Source: Tubiluchus corallicola
Taxonomy: Eukaryota > Priapulida > Priapulimorpha > Priapulimorphida > Tubiluchidae
Direction of reading: 5' to 3'
Assembly (NCBI GenBank): GCA_030141605.1
Contig: JAQGDQ010000359.1
Coordinates: 1 to 62,000 of the forward strand
Length of the DNA stretch: 62,000 bases
How positions within the stretch are numbered: position 1 is the stretch's first letter; each line of letters begins with the position of its first letter. The position numbers were made by a program, and so were the translations under genes. The notes below the pieces were generated by a model. It ran no database searches. It worked only from the letters and a program-made list of their open reading frames with translations, and had not been told where the DNA came from. Shown here one piece after another: positions 1-13,500 of this stretch.

Positions 1-3000
1 AGTTTGCAAGAGTTGACATTTATATAATTTACTTAAGTGACAGATACTAGTTGATTGCTTAAGATCATCTGAAAGAGTATTCCATAGAACTGTACCATTA
101 TGTTTTAAAGTTTGTAAACCTTTTGTTGTGTTAAATCTTTCCTGAAAATAGTTTTGTTTGGTAGCTGCTCTCGTAGAATACTGGTGAACGTCACTAATCT
201 TTTTGAAATAATTGCCGTATAATTTAGGTAGAATGCCCTTTTTATAGTTGAACATGAATTTCGCTAACTCAAGCTTATAAATTTCATTAATTTTTAATAA
301 TTGCAAAGCATAATAGGAGGGGGTAGCATGATCTCGGAACCCAGCAAAAGTCATTGTTTTGATAATTTTGTTATGTGCTACTGTAAGTGGTTTCAAAACA
401 GATTTTTTTGCTGTGCCCCACGATAAGATACAATACTTAATGTGTGGGTACACAATGGCAAAGTAAATCATTTTTAGTATATCCGTGCTCAAGTAATGCC
501 TCAATTTAAAAAATATACCTGTAACTTTGCTTACTTTGTAGGTAATATTTTTTATGTGTGTTGACCAATTAAGGGTGTCATCTATGTAGACGCCCAGATA
601 TTTTATGTCTGATACTTGTTCTAATAAACAGTCTTGCATGGATACTGTTATAATGGAGTTTTCATTGTTTTCAAATTTATTTCTTATGATCATAAATTTT
701 TTTTATTATAGTTTACTGTTAACTTATTTGTACGCATCCATGTGTTAATTTTGATCAGTTCTTCATTACTTTTAAGCTCAAGATTTTGCGTATCATTGTC
801 TGCTAAGAAGAGGTTAGTGTCATCAGCAAAAAGTCGTGTTTGCATGTTAGTACAAAGAGGGAGGTCATTTATATATATCAGGAAAAGAGGTGGACCCAAG
901 GTGGATCCTTGAGGTACACCACATTGTATTGAGCATAGGTCAGAGGCAAAATTGTCAACTACCGTAAATTGGTGTCTGTTCGTAAGATATGACTGGAATA
1001 GTTTTTGCGTGATTCCACGGATACCATAATAGTCCATTTTGTTGAGCAGAATGTCGTGTTGAACGGTGTCAAAAGCTTTTGTTAAATCAAGAAAGATGCC
1101 GCAGGTAAGTAATTTATTGTTCTAGGTTTGTCAGAAGATTGTCTATGATTTCAGCAGTTGCTAATATTGTGGAATGATTTTTGCGGAAACCGAATTGAAA
1201 ACACGATATTGTATCATTTTTGATTAAATATGTCATCAGGCGTTTATATAAAATTGACTCAAAAATTTTGGCAATGGGTGATATGAGTGAGATAGGTCGG
1301 TAGTTGTTCAGCTCGTTTGGATCATCTTTTTTATATATGGGGATTACTTTTGCCAGTTTTAAAGTGTCGGGGAATGTCCCAGTCAGAATTGACGCATTAA
1401 ACAGATTTGTAAGCGGAGCTATGATTATGTTTTTTGACATTTTGAAATATGTAATTGGGATGTCATAAGGGCATTTTGCTTTATTGGGATTTAGTCTATC
1501 AATAGCTCGGGAAATCTCGATTTCGCTAACTGGTGTGATATAGAAAGAATTTTCTTGGGGATGCATTAAATAGTCTGTATACTTACAGTTTTGGGGTTGT
1601 GTTATGCGTGATGCCAGTGATATACCAATGTTTGCAAAAAAACTGTTAAAAGCATTAGCTTTATGGTGCGGGTCGCATGAGATTGTGCCTTGGTAACGAA
1701 CTTTAGTTGGCATTATACTTGCTGTCTTTTTTTTAATTTTGAGAAGTTCATTGATAGTGCTCCAAGTTTGTTTCATGTTATTTTTGTTTGCAAGCAAGAT
1801 CTGGGAGTAATACTTCTTTTTGGATGCATGTTTGATGTGATTAAGTTTGTTAGAATATGTTTTATATAAATTTTGCTTATACAGTGAGTTGGATAACTTG
1901 TGTGTTGTATACATACGGCTTCTTGTTTTAATAGAATTTAGAATGCCGGGAGTGATCCATGGTTTAGCTATAGTTTTTGAGTTTTTCCTTGATAACGTTT
2001 TGAGTGGGGCATGTTTGTCAAGTAATGTTTTAAACGAGTCCATGAATTGTGAGCAGTAAGAGTGTATGTCTGCTTCGCCATCATTCAGTGTTAGGTTACT
2101 TATATTAACTTGAAGCTCGCTTAAAAAGTTACCTTGATTGAATGATCTCGTACATCTGACTGTTTTTTTAATGTTGTTGTGCAGGAGATTAGTATTTCTT
2201 ATAATGGCAAATATTGGCAAGTGGTCCGCAATGGGGTTAGTAATGATGCCAGATGTGATGGGTGCAGAAAGATTATTAGTATAAATATGATCAATTAGGG
2301 TGTGTGACGTTGGAGTACTTCTAGTTGGTCGCGTGATAATTGGTGTAAATTGATTTGAGAAGAGCATGTTGAGATACTTATTAATAAATGGTTTGTTATC
2401 ATGTTGATATAAGTCTATATTAATGTCTCCACATATATAAGCTGGTTTGCCTGTGGAGTTGATAGTGCCAAGAACTGATTCTAATTCGTCATGAAAATGT
2501 TCGACTGGGGTGTTTGGATGCCTATATATTATTCCAAATATAAAAGATTTTTTGTTATCGGTGGAAGCAATTTCAAGCCACAGGTCCTCAAGTGCTAGTC
2601 TACTAGTTGTACTAATCCCATTAACAATAGCATTTTTACAAGTTCTCATTTTGTATTCAGGTTTAATTTTAAAATTGAGGTTAGATTTTACATACACACC
2701 TACGCCACCAGCAGCTGTATTGGAATCATAATGTAAGAAAGAATATCCTGGAATGTTACATAAAAAAGTGTCAGATTCGTGAATTCTGGTTTCCGAGATC
2801 GCTATTAACTCAGGCATTTTTTGAAATTGTGTTAATGTATCAGTCATGTCTGAATAATATTTCCTCAAACTTGATGTGTTAAAGTGTATTATAAATGTGT
2901 CATTGTTTGCTTTATCTGTGGATTTATCACTACTCAGATTTGCAAGATTAATGTATTTACTGTCATACTGAAGTCTATAATTGTCGATGTCTGTATCATC

Positions 3001-3312
3001 TCTATTACAGTGGACTAGCGAAGAAGAGTCATAAATTGATGAAAAGCAAGATAAATCTTTTACAAAATTAGAAAATTGATAGTGATTAGTCATTTCCATA
3101 AATTCATCATCATCAATGAACTGCAAAGGAAGCACATCATTAATGCATTGCTGGCAGAAGTAACTGTCATTAGAACTTGCTAAATTTACAAAATCATGAT
3201 GAGACAACATTGTACACTTTAGATGTGTCCAGAGGAAACACACATCACATTGAATTGAGTTTTGATTTGCTTTGCAAGTTTTATTACACTTAGTACAATT
3301 AAAGCTAACCAT
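1..3312 (-). pseudogene. LINE ORF2: PHD finger, AP-like endonuclease, reverse transcriptase; two frameshifts, C-terminus off window
   Basis: The first 732 codons (3312 to 1114) are open. Residues about 6-56 carry a C4HC3 PHD-like pattern (Cx2C ... Cx2C, Hx2C, Cx2C). Residues about 140-375 form an exonuclease-endonuclease-phosphatase fold with SETRI, YRHP, GDINIDL and ADHLPIF motifs. From about 600 the reverse transcriptase begins (NPNKAKCPYDIP, NNYRPISL, GFRKNHST). The frame breaks near 1110. It resumes with LDLTKAFDTVQH (motif A), GVPQGSTLGPPLF (motif B) and the catalytic FADDT (motif C, near 820). A second shift lies in the A-run near 700, after which KYLGVYIDDTLNW and the connection domain continue to position 1. 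The enzyme would nick DNA and carry out target-primed reverse transcription; this copy is disabled by the shifts. Confidence 0.9.
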
Positions 3313-3349
3313 TACAATACGATATTGATTGAAACGAGTGAAGAAGTGA

Positions 3350-4224
3350 TTAGTGTTTTAATTTATCTACATCATCAAAATTGTTTACAGGGAAGGGTTC
3401 AGATGATTCAGTTTTCCTGATGAAAATCTGGCCATTTTTAGTCCAAACATACAAGATTACTTTGTTTCTTTTTAGTTCGAGACATTTGTTAAGTAATACA
3501 CGTCTACGATTAGTTAAACTTTCACTAATGTACACAAGATTATGTGAAACATACCCTAAATCACTAGCCTTAAGAGATCCATTTCTCTTGGGTTTGTTTT
3601 GCCACAAACAGTCTCTTACTTTCCGTTTTATAAATTTCACAATAATCTGAGGTGGTCTTGTAGCACTTTCTTTTCGTGGCAATCGATGGGAGATCGAGAT
3701 GTCCTCTTTACAGATGTTCACCTTGAGGGCTTGACCTACTTGACAAACAATTTCGTCAGTATTTTCATAATCACTAGCTTGGGGTATACCGGAGATAATG
3801 AGGGTGTCCCGTCGCCCATACTGGTCTAAATCATCCTGCTTTCTCTCTAGCTCGTTTAATTTTTTAGTAAGTTCATTGGTGGTCTTTTTAAAGCATCTGT
3901 CTCCATTTTAAATTGGTCAAATTTGCTGCTTATAAAGTCCTGGCTAGATTTAACTTGATCTGTGAGCTGCTTTAGTTCAGAGATTTCCTTGGATAATGGA
4001 AAAATTAATAATCTAACCTGTTGAATAATCCTTGCTTCCATAGCTGCTTGACTTTCTAGATCAGTGCCTTTACTGCTGTCCTCGAGACCTGACTCTGCTT
4101 GCGGTGTCATTTCTGATTCTGATAGTAGCCTCAGTAATTCACTTTTATTGACTTTTTCTCTTTGTTTTGGGCTTAACAGTCGAAACTCATCCAGGGTAAT
4201 GTTGTGATCGCTTGTCGAAGTCAT
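3350..4224 (-). pseudogene. LINE ORF1 (coiled coil plus RRM-like nucleic-acid-binding protein), frameshifted
   Basis: ORF1 starts at the ATG at 4224 and stays open to about 3856 (122 codons). The reading frame then shifts near 3893 and continues open to the stop near 3350. The N-terminal half is charged and heptad-like (residues about 60-120), as expected of a trimerising coiled coil. The downstream part contains a GRRDTLIISGIP segment followed by SHRLP and later a conserved basic C-terminus. This is the pattern of the L1 ORF1p / transposase_22-like RNA-binding domain. ORF1 proteins bind the element RNA and act as chaperones. The frameshift is the only break I see. Confidence 0.75.
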
Positions 4225-4350
4225 TCTGTACGCTCGTGTATGTCTGTGTTTACCGGTAACCGAATTCCTTTGTGAAGCTCCAAATGGCGGGAAAACTTGA
4301 ACGAAGCCTCCGCAATATCATCAATTTGTCAAAATCATACAGACTGCCGG

Positions 4351-5104
4351 TAAAATGAACAGCTTGCCAGTGCACAGACGATCTAACACTATAAATGTCA
4401 ACTGCATACGTGGTCCAAAATTATTTTGTCAGAATATAAAATCTGCTTTTGTACAAAAACGTACGAGAGACTATCAAATTTACGTGCGCCATGAACTGCA
4501 GCAGCGCCACTTACTGATGACGCTGGTTATACTGAGTGCATAATAATTTATTCATTTGAGATGAATGAATTTAATTTAATTGAAGTAGTTAAGTAAACCT
4601 TCCAGGTGAAATTCTGATATATGTGTGTCATATGTTTATGTCTATATGTCGTGTATCCTATATCTCTTTCTATTTATAGGCTTATAATAAAGTTATATAA
4701 CTTTGTATTGCTTACAGATGTAATTTAATGTTACCACAATAGTTAGAGGTTAAGCTATTAGTTTACTATTAGTGGCTTGAACTACATTGTCGGACAATTG
4801 TTTCATTCGTCAGCTATCTTCAATGGAAATCTTCTTAATTTTTTGCTCAATCTACTGGAGATCTCTTAATTGTGTATGGATGCTTTCTAGTATCACGATA
4901 TGCATGACACGGAAACATATTAAAGTCTGTCAAAAGAAAAAGTTGACAGCTTTTTTGTATGCTTAAGGAAAAGAGGACACTTAAGCGCACTAGTATAAAT
5001 ATCTCTGTCAGTATGCACTGCTTGCTGTAGCGTCTTAGCAAATTGTACAAAATATAGTCAAGTAGCCTAAATTAAGTGCCACTGTATTCTGTTTGTTTTT
5101 ATAG
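4351..5104. other. AT-rich non-coding stretch before the first visible STRIP exon
   Basis: I see no convincing coding exon here. The start codon exon of the STRIP gene should lie in this stretch, inside or beyond the LINE, or left of the window. The only plus-strand open frame of note (4355-4543) resembles nothing I know and may be the 5' leader of the LINE read on the other strand. The stretch ends in a pyrimidine-rich tract and an AG acceptor at 5103-5104. Confidence 0.5.
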
Positions 5105-7494
5105 CCTTTTGTAGACACCCCTGATTTGGATTTTGTTTATGAAGATGCAGATAACCAACGTATCGAAATAGCTGGTAAGTTTGATTATTCGTATGGTAAA
5201 TACATATAGCTCTCTAAGCCAAAAAGTATTCACTACACTACATGCCCTATCTAGTCATGTGCTTATCTGAGTTAACACTCAACACCACAATTATCTCCAA
5301 ATCTCACATTTTTCTGATCTTTGTGAGACTTGTATGTAGTATGTGTTTGTTTTACCCACAACTGGGCACCAGAAAATTATGCCCTATTTTTTTACCCTTA
5401 ACCAATACCCAGTTTTATAGTTACATAGACAATGTAATTTCAGTATAGGTAAGAGAAATGGTGAGCAAACAACAAAACCAGGTGTTAAAAGTATTTCTGC
5501 CTTCAAAATTTAATTGACTTAATTAGTGATGGAGCAGCAAAATATTCTGGTGTTTTATTGTGACAACAAGCAAAATCTTTAATTCTCACCTGATGCAAAC
5601 AAAACCAATTTTAAGGAAAGGCTCTTTTAGACAACTCATAGTACGTTAAGGATGGAAACACATTTTTGAGAACATATTATTTTTTGTTTACGTTTTGAAT
5701 GTTTTTCTTACAATTTGATTAAGGGCTGACTTAGGATCCTATAGAGCTGAGATTGTGATAAGCTCAAATAATATATAATTGATCTATTACTAATCTATAC
5801 TCATCTGTTGTTCTTTTTTTTTTCCTAGAGCTGTATAGTTATACGGAAGAAAATGAATTTAAGTTTAATCAGCTGTTCTTTGAAGAACTGCTACAGCAAC
5901 ATGGTAATGTAGATATTTGTTAATTAATTTTCTGTTGAGCGCTTTTATATCTGGCGACCCATTAAAAACTTTGTTGAATTCAGATGTGCCAAAGCAAATG
6001 AATTTAAACGTACAACAAACTTGCTTAATATTGGTTACTATATCTAGCGCTCTCACAATCACATTCAAATTCACTTCTTTCATAAGGACATGTTGAACTT
6101 CTTCTAAGGTCATATCTTTTAATACTCACCTAATTTTAACTTCATTATTGGTAAATTTCTTTTGTAAGTCTCTAGTAAAATGTATCCATTTTATAGTTCT
6201 GAATTTGTTTTTTGGCAATACATGCTAAGAATTTGCTGTATAGTTGCAACCGTTTCTCTCACTGAAGGAAGATACACACCTTCACTGTGCCCGTTTCACA
6301 TTTCAGTGACCTATCTTGGATGGCGAGCTAGATTCCTGTCCTGCCAAAACCATTTAACATTAAAATCGTTGCTATGTGCTGAACTGATCAAAAATTAAAG
6401 TTTATTTTTTGCTTTTTGTTGGTTTAATGTTTATATTTTATTGCAGTGTCCTGCAAATGGCTTGAGTTGGATCGTCAAGCGAAAAAGCAGCATATACTCC
6501 GCCTGTTGGAGCTTATTGATGTATCAGACAGAAGTCCTCGTATGAAAGCTGTCCGATCTTTTTTATACCTCGTACAAGGTACGTCATGGTTAGCATGGAA
6601 CACTTTTGTTTCTGTTCATGTGCTCTCTTGCTGTTTCACAAGTGCTCTTGTAGAAGGCTTGTTGGTTATTTTAGTTTTGATATCGCTACTAATTTGAATT
6701 TTGCATTAAGTTGTCAGAGATGATCAATTCTGCCTGAAAATCTGGAATAGTCTCATTTCAGATATAATATAGTAAATGGGATGTGTAAGAATTTTATGTA
6801 TACAGTTTTTCACTGTGTCTTAAACTGATATAATTAATATATATTATTTATAACTGATATGATCTAAAATATAGTTTTAGACAAGCTGAATAGCCTACTT
6901 AGTCACTGCATGTACTTCTTGAGCAAAGTTAAGCAACACCAAGGCTGGTCAGTAAATAGTTTAAGTCACTATATTGGTTTGGTACTCGCTATGTGAATTT
7001 TCATTTGCCGAGCTAATTCTGATGGCTTAACTTGTTAAGGCTGGATGTATACCATTAGCACTTCGTTAAAACACTTCAGCTGGTTCATTATCTCATCATA
7101 GATGGTTGCATAAAACATTACATTGAATAAAAGCCGTTGATTACTGGATTTCAGCTTGCAGTGTACTGAAGTATAGAATATAATTTTATTTTTTACATGG
7201 AGCACACATTAAATTGTGTACACAATATTTCCATAATGGTCCATAACATGTTAGTATTAATTAAAATGTAAAATAGAACAGAATACCTTAAAATTAAACA
7301 AAACTAAAGACTGACTAAAGTACTAAAACAAATAAATCATAAAATGCTTTGTACAATTAGATATGGGCTGAAAGCAAAAGTTAGATAAAAGTACTAAATG
7401 AGACAAGTTAAAGTTTTCTACAAAATTAATCTTAATAAAACAAAAATTGAACAAAATTAGGCAAAAGTACTAAATTAGACATATTATGAAACTA

Positions 7495-7537
<43 letters not shown>

Positions 7538-10500
7538 TTCGTGAAATAAGACATAAATCTGTTTGTATAACTTCAGTCAGTAAATCTGTGTTTAAGAGTT
7601 AAAATTTCATTAATAAAAACATTTCTTGTGCCATAAAATACAGGAAACACAATTTTAAAACTTAATTACGTTTATAATTATATTAAAATGAATTACATTA
7701 AACCAGTAATTAATGATAAGAGTGAGAGTGATTTTGTCAATAAAATAATAATTAATGTTAATAATTATGCTAATTCTTTATCTGTTTTCAGGTGCATATG
7801 GAGAATGTGATCGTGAAGAGGAAGTGTGGACAACAGGAAGACAACATGTGTTTCTCCTTTATGAATGTGGTGTGTTTACCGCTCTTGTTGAGATGCTGTA
7901 CCTTGAAATAGAGTGAGCCATCTTCACAAGTTATTTAATATTACTGGCATGTGTTATGTGGTGCTTTTGAAATGCAGTTATTCATTATTTCACACGTTCT
8001 TTCTTATTGTTGTATTTTTTTTTAAATATCTGAATATTTGCATTTGCTCAAGGCTAACAGAAGTTAGTTCTTTTAAGTTTATTTATTTTTTTATTGTAAT
8101 GTAAGTCTTAAACGTCTATATACAAATCTTTTAGTTACACATATATGGCTATCAGCATCCAGTAGCATATTACATATAACTGAAACTGTTCTATTCTGAA
8201 ATGTCGTAGAATTACAATCACAAGAAAGTGGTTACGAGCGCATGGGTTACGTATAGAAACGGGCTGTTGGTCTCGTTTTCCCATGGAAGCCATGTGCCAG
8301 TGGGAATTTACAAACTGATTTTCACTGGATTTGTTACTGTGGTTATACACAAATTGTTTGGGATAAGGATTGGTGCAGGACTAGAATTTTGCATCTCTTG
8401 CAGACTTGCTGAAATTAATGCCGGTGTAAACTTTTGTATGTTAACCACAGAAGAGGCCGATTCAAATGCAGATGTTGGAACTGTATGACTAATTTTTTGA
8501 CAGAAAGATGTCGTGTTTTGCTTATTACCTAATGTGATGTTGGACTGTTATCTCTATGTACTTTATCTCGCTGTAGAATCTTATGAGTTCAGTCAATAAA
8601 CTAACTAGCTAACTGATCTAACTTCTCTAACTAACTGACTAGTATCCATAACATTTTAATTTTTAACAGCAACAACACTGCAGCATCATCAGCATTAAGA
8701 AAACCTGCAGTATCACTTGCTGATAGTACAGATCTTCGTATCACACTCAGCGTGTTGTACACCATGGTGGAAACCGTAAGGCTTGAAAGTGAAGACGATA
8801 CGCCCGAAGAACAGGAGCTTCGCGAAAACTTCATATATGATCTAGGTAATAACAGTTATAAAGAAAATAAAACATAGTTGTTATTGTATTGGCATTTGTA
8901 GTAACAGAAGCTGAAAAACTAAAAGAACTGTGACAAATTGCTATTTATATTATGAATTTGATATAATAATAGTAGTTAAAGTACAAGTACACTTTGCAAC
9001 CTGCACATTCTCATTCACTAATTATTATATAAGAGGATAAATGCATATATGTATATTGTATATGTATTAGTGAACTAATTCTGAGTTTTGGTTTCAATGA
9101 TATTGGTGTTAGAAGCATGAAAATGTCTCATCAGTTTTGCATGTGGGTTACAGGAAAAGGAAGGATAATAATAAGGAAAATGTACAGTAAGATGAAACTT
9201 TCTTAGTTATTGTTTTTATACACTATCACAGCTGGAAAAACATTAATAAAATTTTACCTTTCATATCATTATTGCTGTTTTTTAAACTTACTTTCTGGTT
9301 GAGAATCTGCTACCTTTATTCACTTGTCAAAGTGATTTTAAGAAATTATCCTTATTGTTAATACAGGAATGAGGCACAGAGTATTTTCATTTGACTTCGT
9401 TTTTTTAGGTCAACCTATTCTCGGCGATGATTTATTGGCTGTAGTTCTATTCAGCATGGTGACAAAATTCTGCGGAGGCACATCGCCACATTTTCCTATA
9501 AAGAAAGTTTTGCTGTTATTGTGGAAAACAATACTGGTAATGTGCATGCAATGGAATTGAAATAAATTATATGTTGTGACGTGCAAAATAGCAATAAGAT
9601 CATAATTTAAAAAAATTTAGAAAAAAAAATCAAATTTTTAATGATTTTTGTGACTTTACATTATCAGAATATATAAGCTATGTAATTTCGAAAATTATCT
9701 GTAAGGAATTGGCAGTTGTCTGGTTATTATTAAACTGAAAAGTAGACTAAAACTAATCTATGAATTTGAGAAGTGACACTTATAATGTTTATCTCTTTGC
9801 TACATTAAGTATTATATAAGTGAAAACATGCTAATTGAATGGATAATAACTTCTAGTAATCGTCATTGGACTTAATGCCATTTAAAAGCATTATACATCT
9901 GTGATGTAATTTTCTCTTTTTCATCTTGAGTTGATATAAATTAAAGGTACTTTCATGTTTGCCTGGTAAAAAATCATTGACGGCTGACTATTAGGTAATT
10001 TCTTTGCCTAGAAATAGTTGCAGGCATAAGGTTTACACAATATTTTTGGCCTAATTTTTACTGAGTTCAAAACATCGTGTAACAAATGTAATTTTTACTC
10101 AGGTATCGCTGGGTGGTATTAAACAATTACTAGAACTGAAGAACAAGTACAGGTCACAGGTTGAACTAGATCCAGTGACAGAAGACACGATTAAGGTTTG
10201 ACTGCATGATAGGCAATGCTGGTTTCATGTTGTTGCTTATGTGACTTCCTAACTCATCCTTGGCTTAACTGTCTCTTTCTAACTTTGACATTTTTATAAC
10301 TGTTGCTTGGATGCAAATACATGTTGTACACTGAAAATTCTTTTGCTTGTTTTGTTTTCTTGTTAATTTTGTTTTATTTTGCCACTTTGTACTGTCAATA
10401 ATTTAGTAATTGTCAATAATTTATTGCTTGTTCTTTTATTTATTACTGTATGTTATAGCTTATTTTTGTATTTCTCATTATTGCTTACGTTTATCCTATT

Positions 10501-13500
10501 CTAGTTTGTTTGATATGTACATTTGTTATGTAGTTACTTGAATGCTTTTATTGTGATTATTAGTTGCTATAGCATTATAAAAAACTGACAAAATTATTCT
10601 ATAAGATGGCCATTATGACAAGGTAAACATACAGAGCAAGGTGAGCAGAGTCTGTTGTTTTTTACTTTGCGGACGTCATGCTTTAACATTTTTACAATCT
10701 GCAAAAAAAACAAAATAAACTTAATTGTTGGTAATTGTTGCTTGTTCTTTTGTACTTAGCTATAGCTGAGTCCACAAAATCTACAAAGAAGAAATCCACT
10801 TCTAATCGGCTGTAGTAAATCTGTAAAGCTCTTAAATTCTCCTCTGCTTAAAGTCTGCAAAAATCTGCAGATATTGACTCTGCTCACCTTTGATACAGAG
10901 TTAGCTTCTGACTAAGAGTTAATTTACAGCAGTATAATGTCAGTTGGCTACCAACGTTTACCATGTAATAGGTATATTTGCTGCATGAAGATAAACCAAT
11001 CACTCTAACTGATATGAATTATTTAGCCAACTGCAACAGTTTTTTTTCTGAAAATTCTTTTACTAGATTTTTGCTCATTTTTATCTAAAATGTAAGAGAT
11101 GAATGTACTTCATACTGCAAAAGCTTTCAGCCTACACATAAAATAATTATATGCTTATCCATGACTCTAAAAATATATAATCAAAGTGAAAGGAGCTACT
11201 TAAAAGCTAATTTAGCTGATGATCTTTTTAATGTAAGGTCCAAATCAATTCAAATCAGTATAATTAGAACAGTATTGTGATAAGAGAAGTTTATATAAAT
11301 GAGCTGAGTAACTTCTAGTAGATATGTTAGATTGTCCGCACTATTTTGCACTTGGTAGCCCAGTGGAAAAAAACAATTTGTCTCGATTAATTTTTCAAAC
11401 TCTACAAACCTATGAAATATATGTTGATTTTCATTTTATATGATAATTTAAATTGAAATGTCAATTACTAGAGTACTATAAAATGATGCGTAACTGTTTA
11501 TATGTCATACATACATGTATAAAAGTGTGAAACAGATGAAAATATACATCTGAATTTTTTTGTTAGGTAACAAGGAATATGAGAGCCGCATCACCACCAG
11601 CATCTGCAGCGGACTTGATAGAACAGCAGCAGCAAAGGAGGCCAATCGTACGTGCCAGAAAGGGGGTATGCTTAATCCACTGCTAAATCGCATTTTTCAG
11701 CATGAATGTAGGGCCAGCCAAATGTGAATATTGTTGGTTGAATGTTCAAAATTGATTTTTAGTAGCGGGCTTCTCAGTTAAGTGTACTGAGTGACTTTTA
11801 CTTATTTCCGTCCTATCATTGGTACAAAACCGTATAGACAGTTTTGTTTAATTTATTACGTAGCATTGATGATAGCATAAATGTGAAGCTATTTTAGCAT
11901 AGTTTTTTGTGACTGTCAATCTAAAAAGCTTTGGGCAAGTATGGTCTCAGCTATTTGTGCTTTGTAGATGCCCTGTACAGAACAAAGAGAAAAAAATATT
12001 TTATTTGGGTTTCCTGTAATCACATAACAGAACATGCTCAAAATTCACATTAAAAACTACAAAAACTGATTTTTGCTGCATACGTGCTAAGAAGAAAATG
12101 TTATAAAGTATGTTTGCTGCTGTCCATGAGTGGATAAAAGTTTTTGTAACGTACGCAATGAATTTCTTTCATAAAATCGCTTATAATTTTACTAATGACA
12201 AGGGCCACAAATGCCTTGAGTGATTTTTCTTAACTAATTTATTTAAATTCTGTGATTTGGTTTCTAACCATTATGCCAATAATAAATACGCTTGTAGTAC
12301 ACAGTTTGTCAATTTATTTGCAATTTTGTCCTTTGTTTATTTGTAACCAATGGCATGTTTATAGTTATTTGCAATGTAATGCACACAGTTTACATGTGTT
12401 CACTATCCAACGTGAGTGCGTGTGTGCTCATAATATTATGCAGTCTTCTCACAACTGTCACATGATCACCACATTTGCTCTGGTTCTAACCAATCAGCTA
12501 AATCATTATTAAAAATTTTTATATTAGGATTCTTACATCAGGCCATTGTAGATTCCTTAAAAATAAATGTATCAGGTCTCTCTATTTTTCTATGTTTAGT
12601 TAGTAGCTTAACAAATTATGCATTTTCTTGATGGGATACATTGGAAGCCTATATATATCAAAACTGTATTTCTGTAGCAACTAAATGCTAAAATGCATTG
12701 TACATCCAGTGAGTCAGTGACATTTTGTTTGCAGCTTTTGCTAACTACACTCATTGAATTAACTCCTAGTATTTTCTCTTAGTTGTGAAAACTGAAAACA
12801 AAACTCGCAAACTTAAAATGTAGAAATTAACTAAGTACTTTTTAATACTAAATCTGTGCATAGAGATGTACTTGCAAACTGTTATGAGTTGTAAAACCTC
12901 ATACCGGCGGTCGTGTGATTCTGTTTGGCCATTACATTCCAGCATGTATCTCCATTTTGCAACAGTAATTAGATGCCATGATCAGGTGCCATAATCTGCT
13001 ATTATTATGATCAGATATCATGACCTTTGATAACTTTATTATAAAGCTTGATCACTCTTGTACAACTGACCATGCCGGTATCATTACACATTTCCTTATT
13101 CAAATTTCCAGCAGCCTTACTCCTGCGTGATTATGTTGAGGCAGCACTTATTTGCTTGGCCTCTTGATGCCCATAATGCTCAAGTTGACGGGGACGCTTT
13201 TTGTGTTTTGGCTAAGGAACTCGACCCAAATCCCACTCATCTGGATGTTGTTCTTGTTGGGGGTTATGATAAAAGCCTTGGGCTAACCAATTTGCAAAGT
13301 ATTGTCATTGGACTTCACACGAATATACTATAACGAACACTACATCGACTGAATGCCTCAGATTTTAGATCCGTTTTGTTTTTGAATTCATGATGGCGGT
13401 GATAACATTATTTTGAAAGAAGTGCATAAAACATCGCCAATTTGCAATGGATCATCAAAAACTGTGCAGAAAATTACTAGAGAGAATTCTACATTGACTG

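Larger units (their letters stand above)
1..4350 (-). mobile_element. Nearly full-length non-LTR (LINE) retrotransposon, jockey/CR1/L2-like, 3' end off the window
   Basis: The minus strand reads, in order, a short 5' leader (about 4225-4350, boundary uncertain), ORF1 (4224 to 3350), and ORF2 with a PHD-like finger, an endonuclease and a reverse transcriptase (3312 leftward to position 1). The C-terminal part of ORF2 is still being read at the window edge, so the 3' tail lies outside. ORF1 has one frameshift near 3893; ORF2 has one near 1110 and another in an A-run near 700. Between the breaks the protein is well kept, so the copy looks fairly young but cannot make intact proteins as given. 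It lies upstream of, or within a 5' intron of, the STRIP gene, in the opposite orientation. The clade assignment rests on motif style only; CR1, L2 and jockey relatives are all possible. Confidence 0.9.

Noticed and set aside
13127-13333. 68-codon open frame preceded by an AG, considered an extra STRIP exon
   Set aside because: Neighbouring exons already join in phase 0 without it, it has an in-frame stop at its end, and the sequence resembles no part of STRIP.
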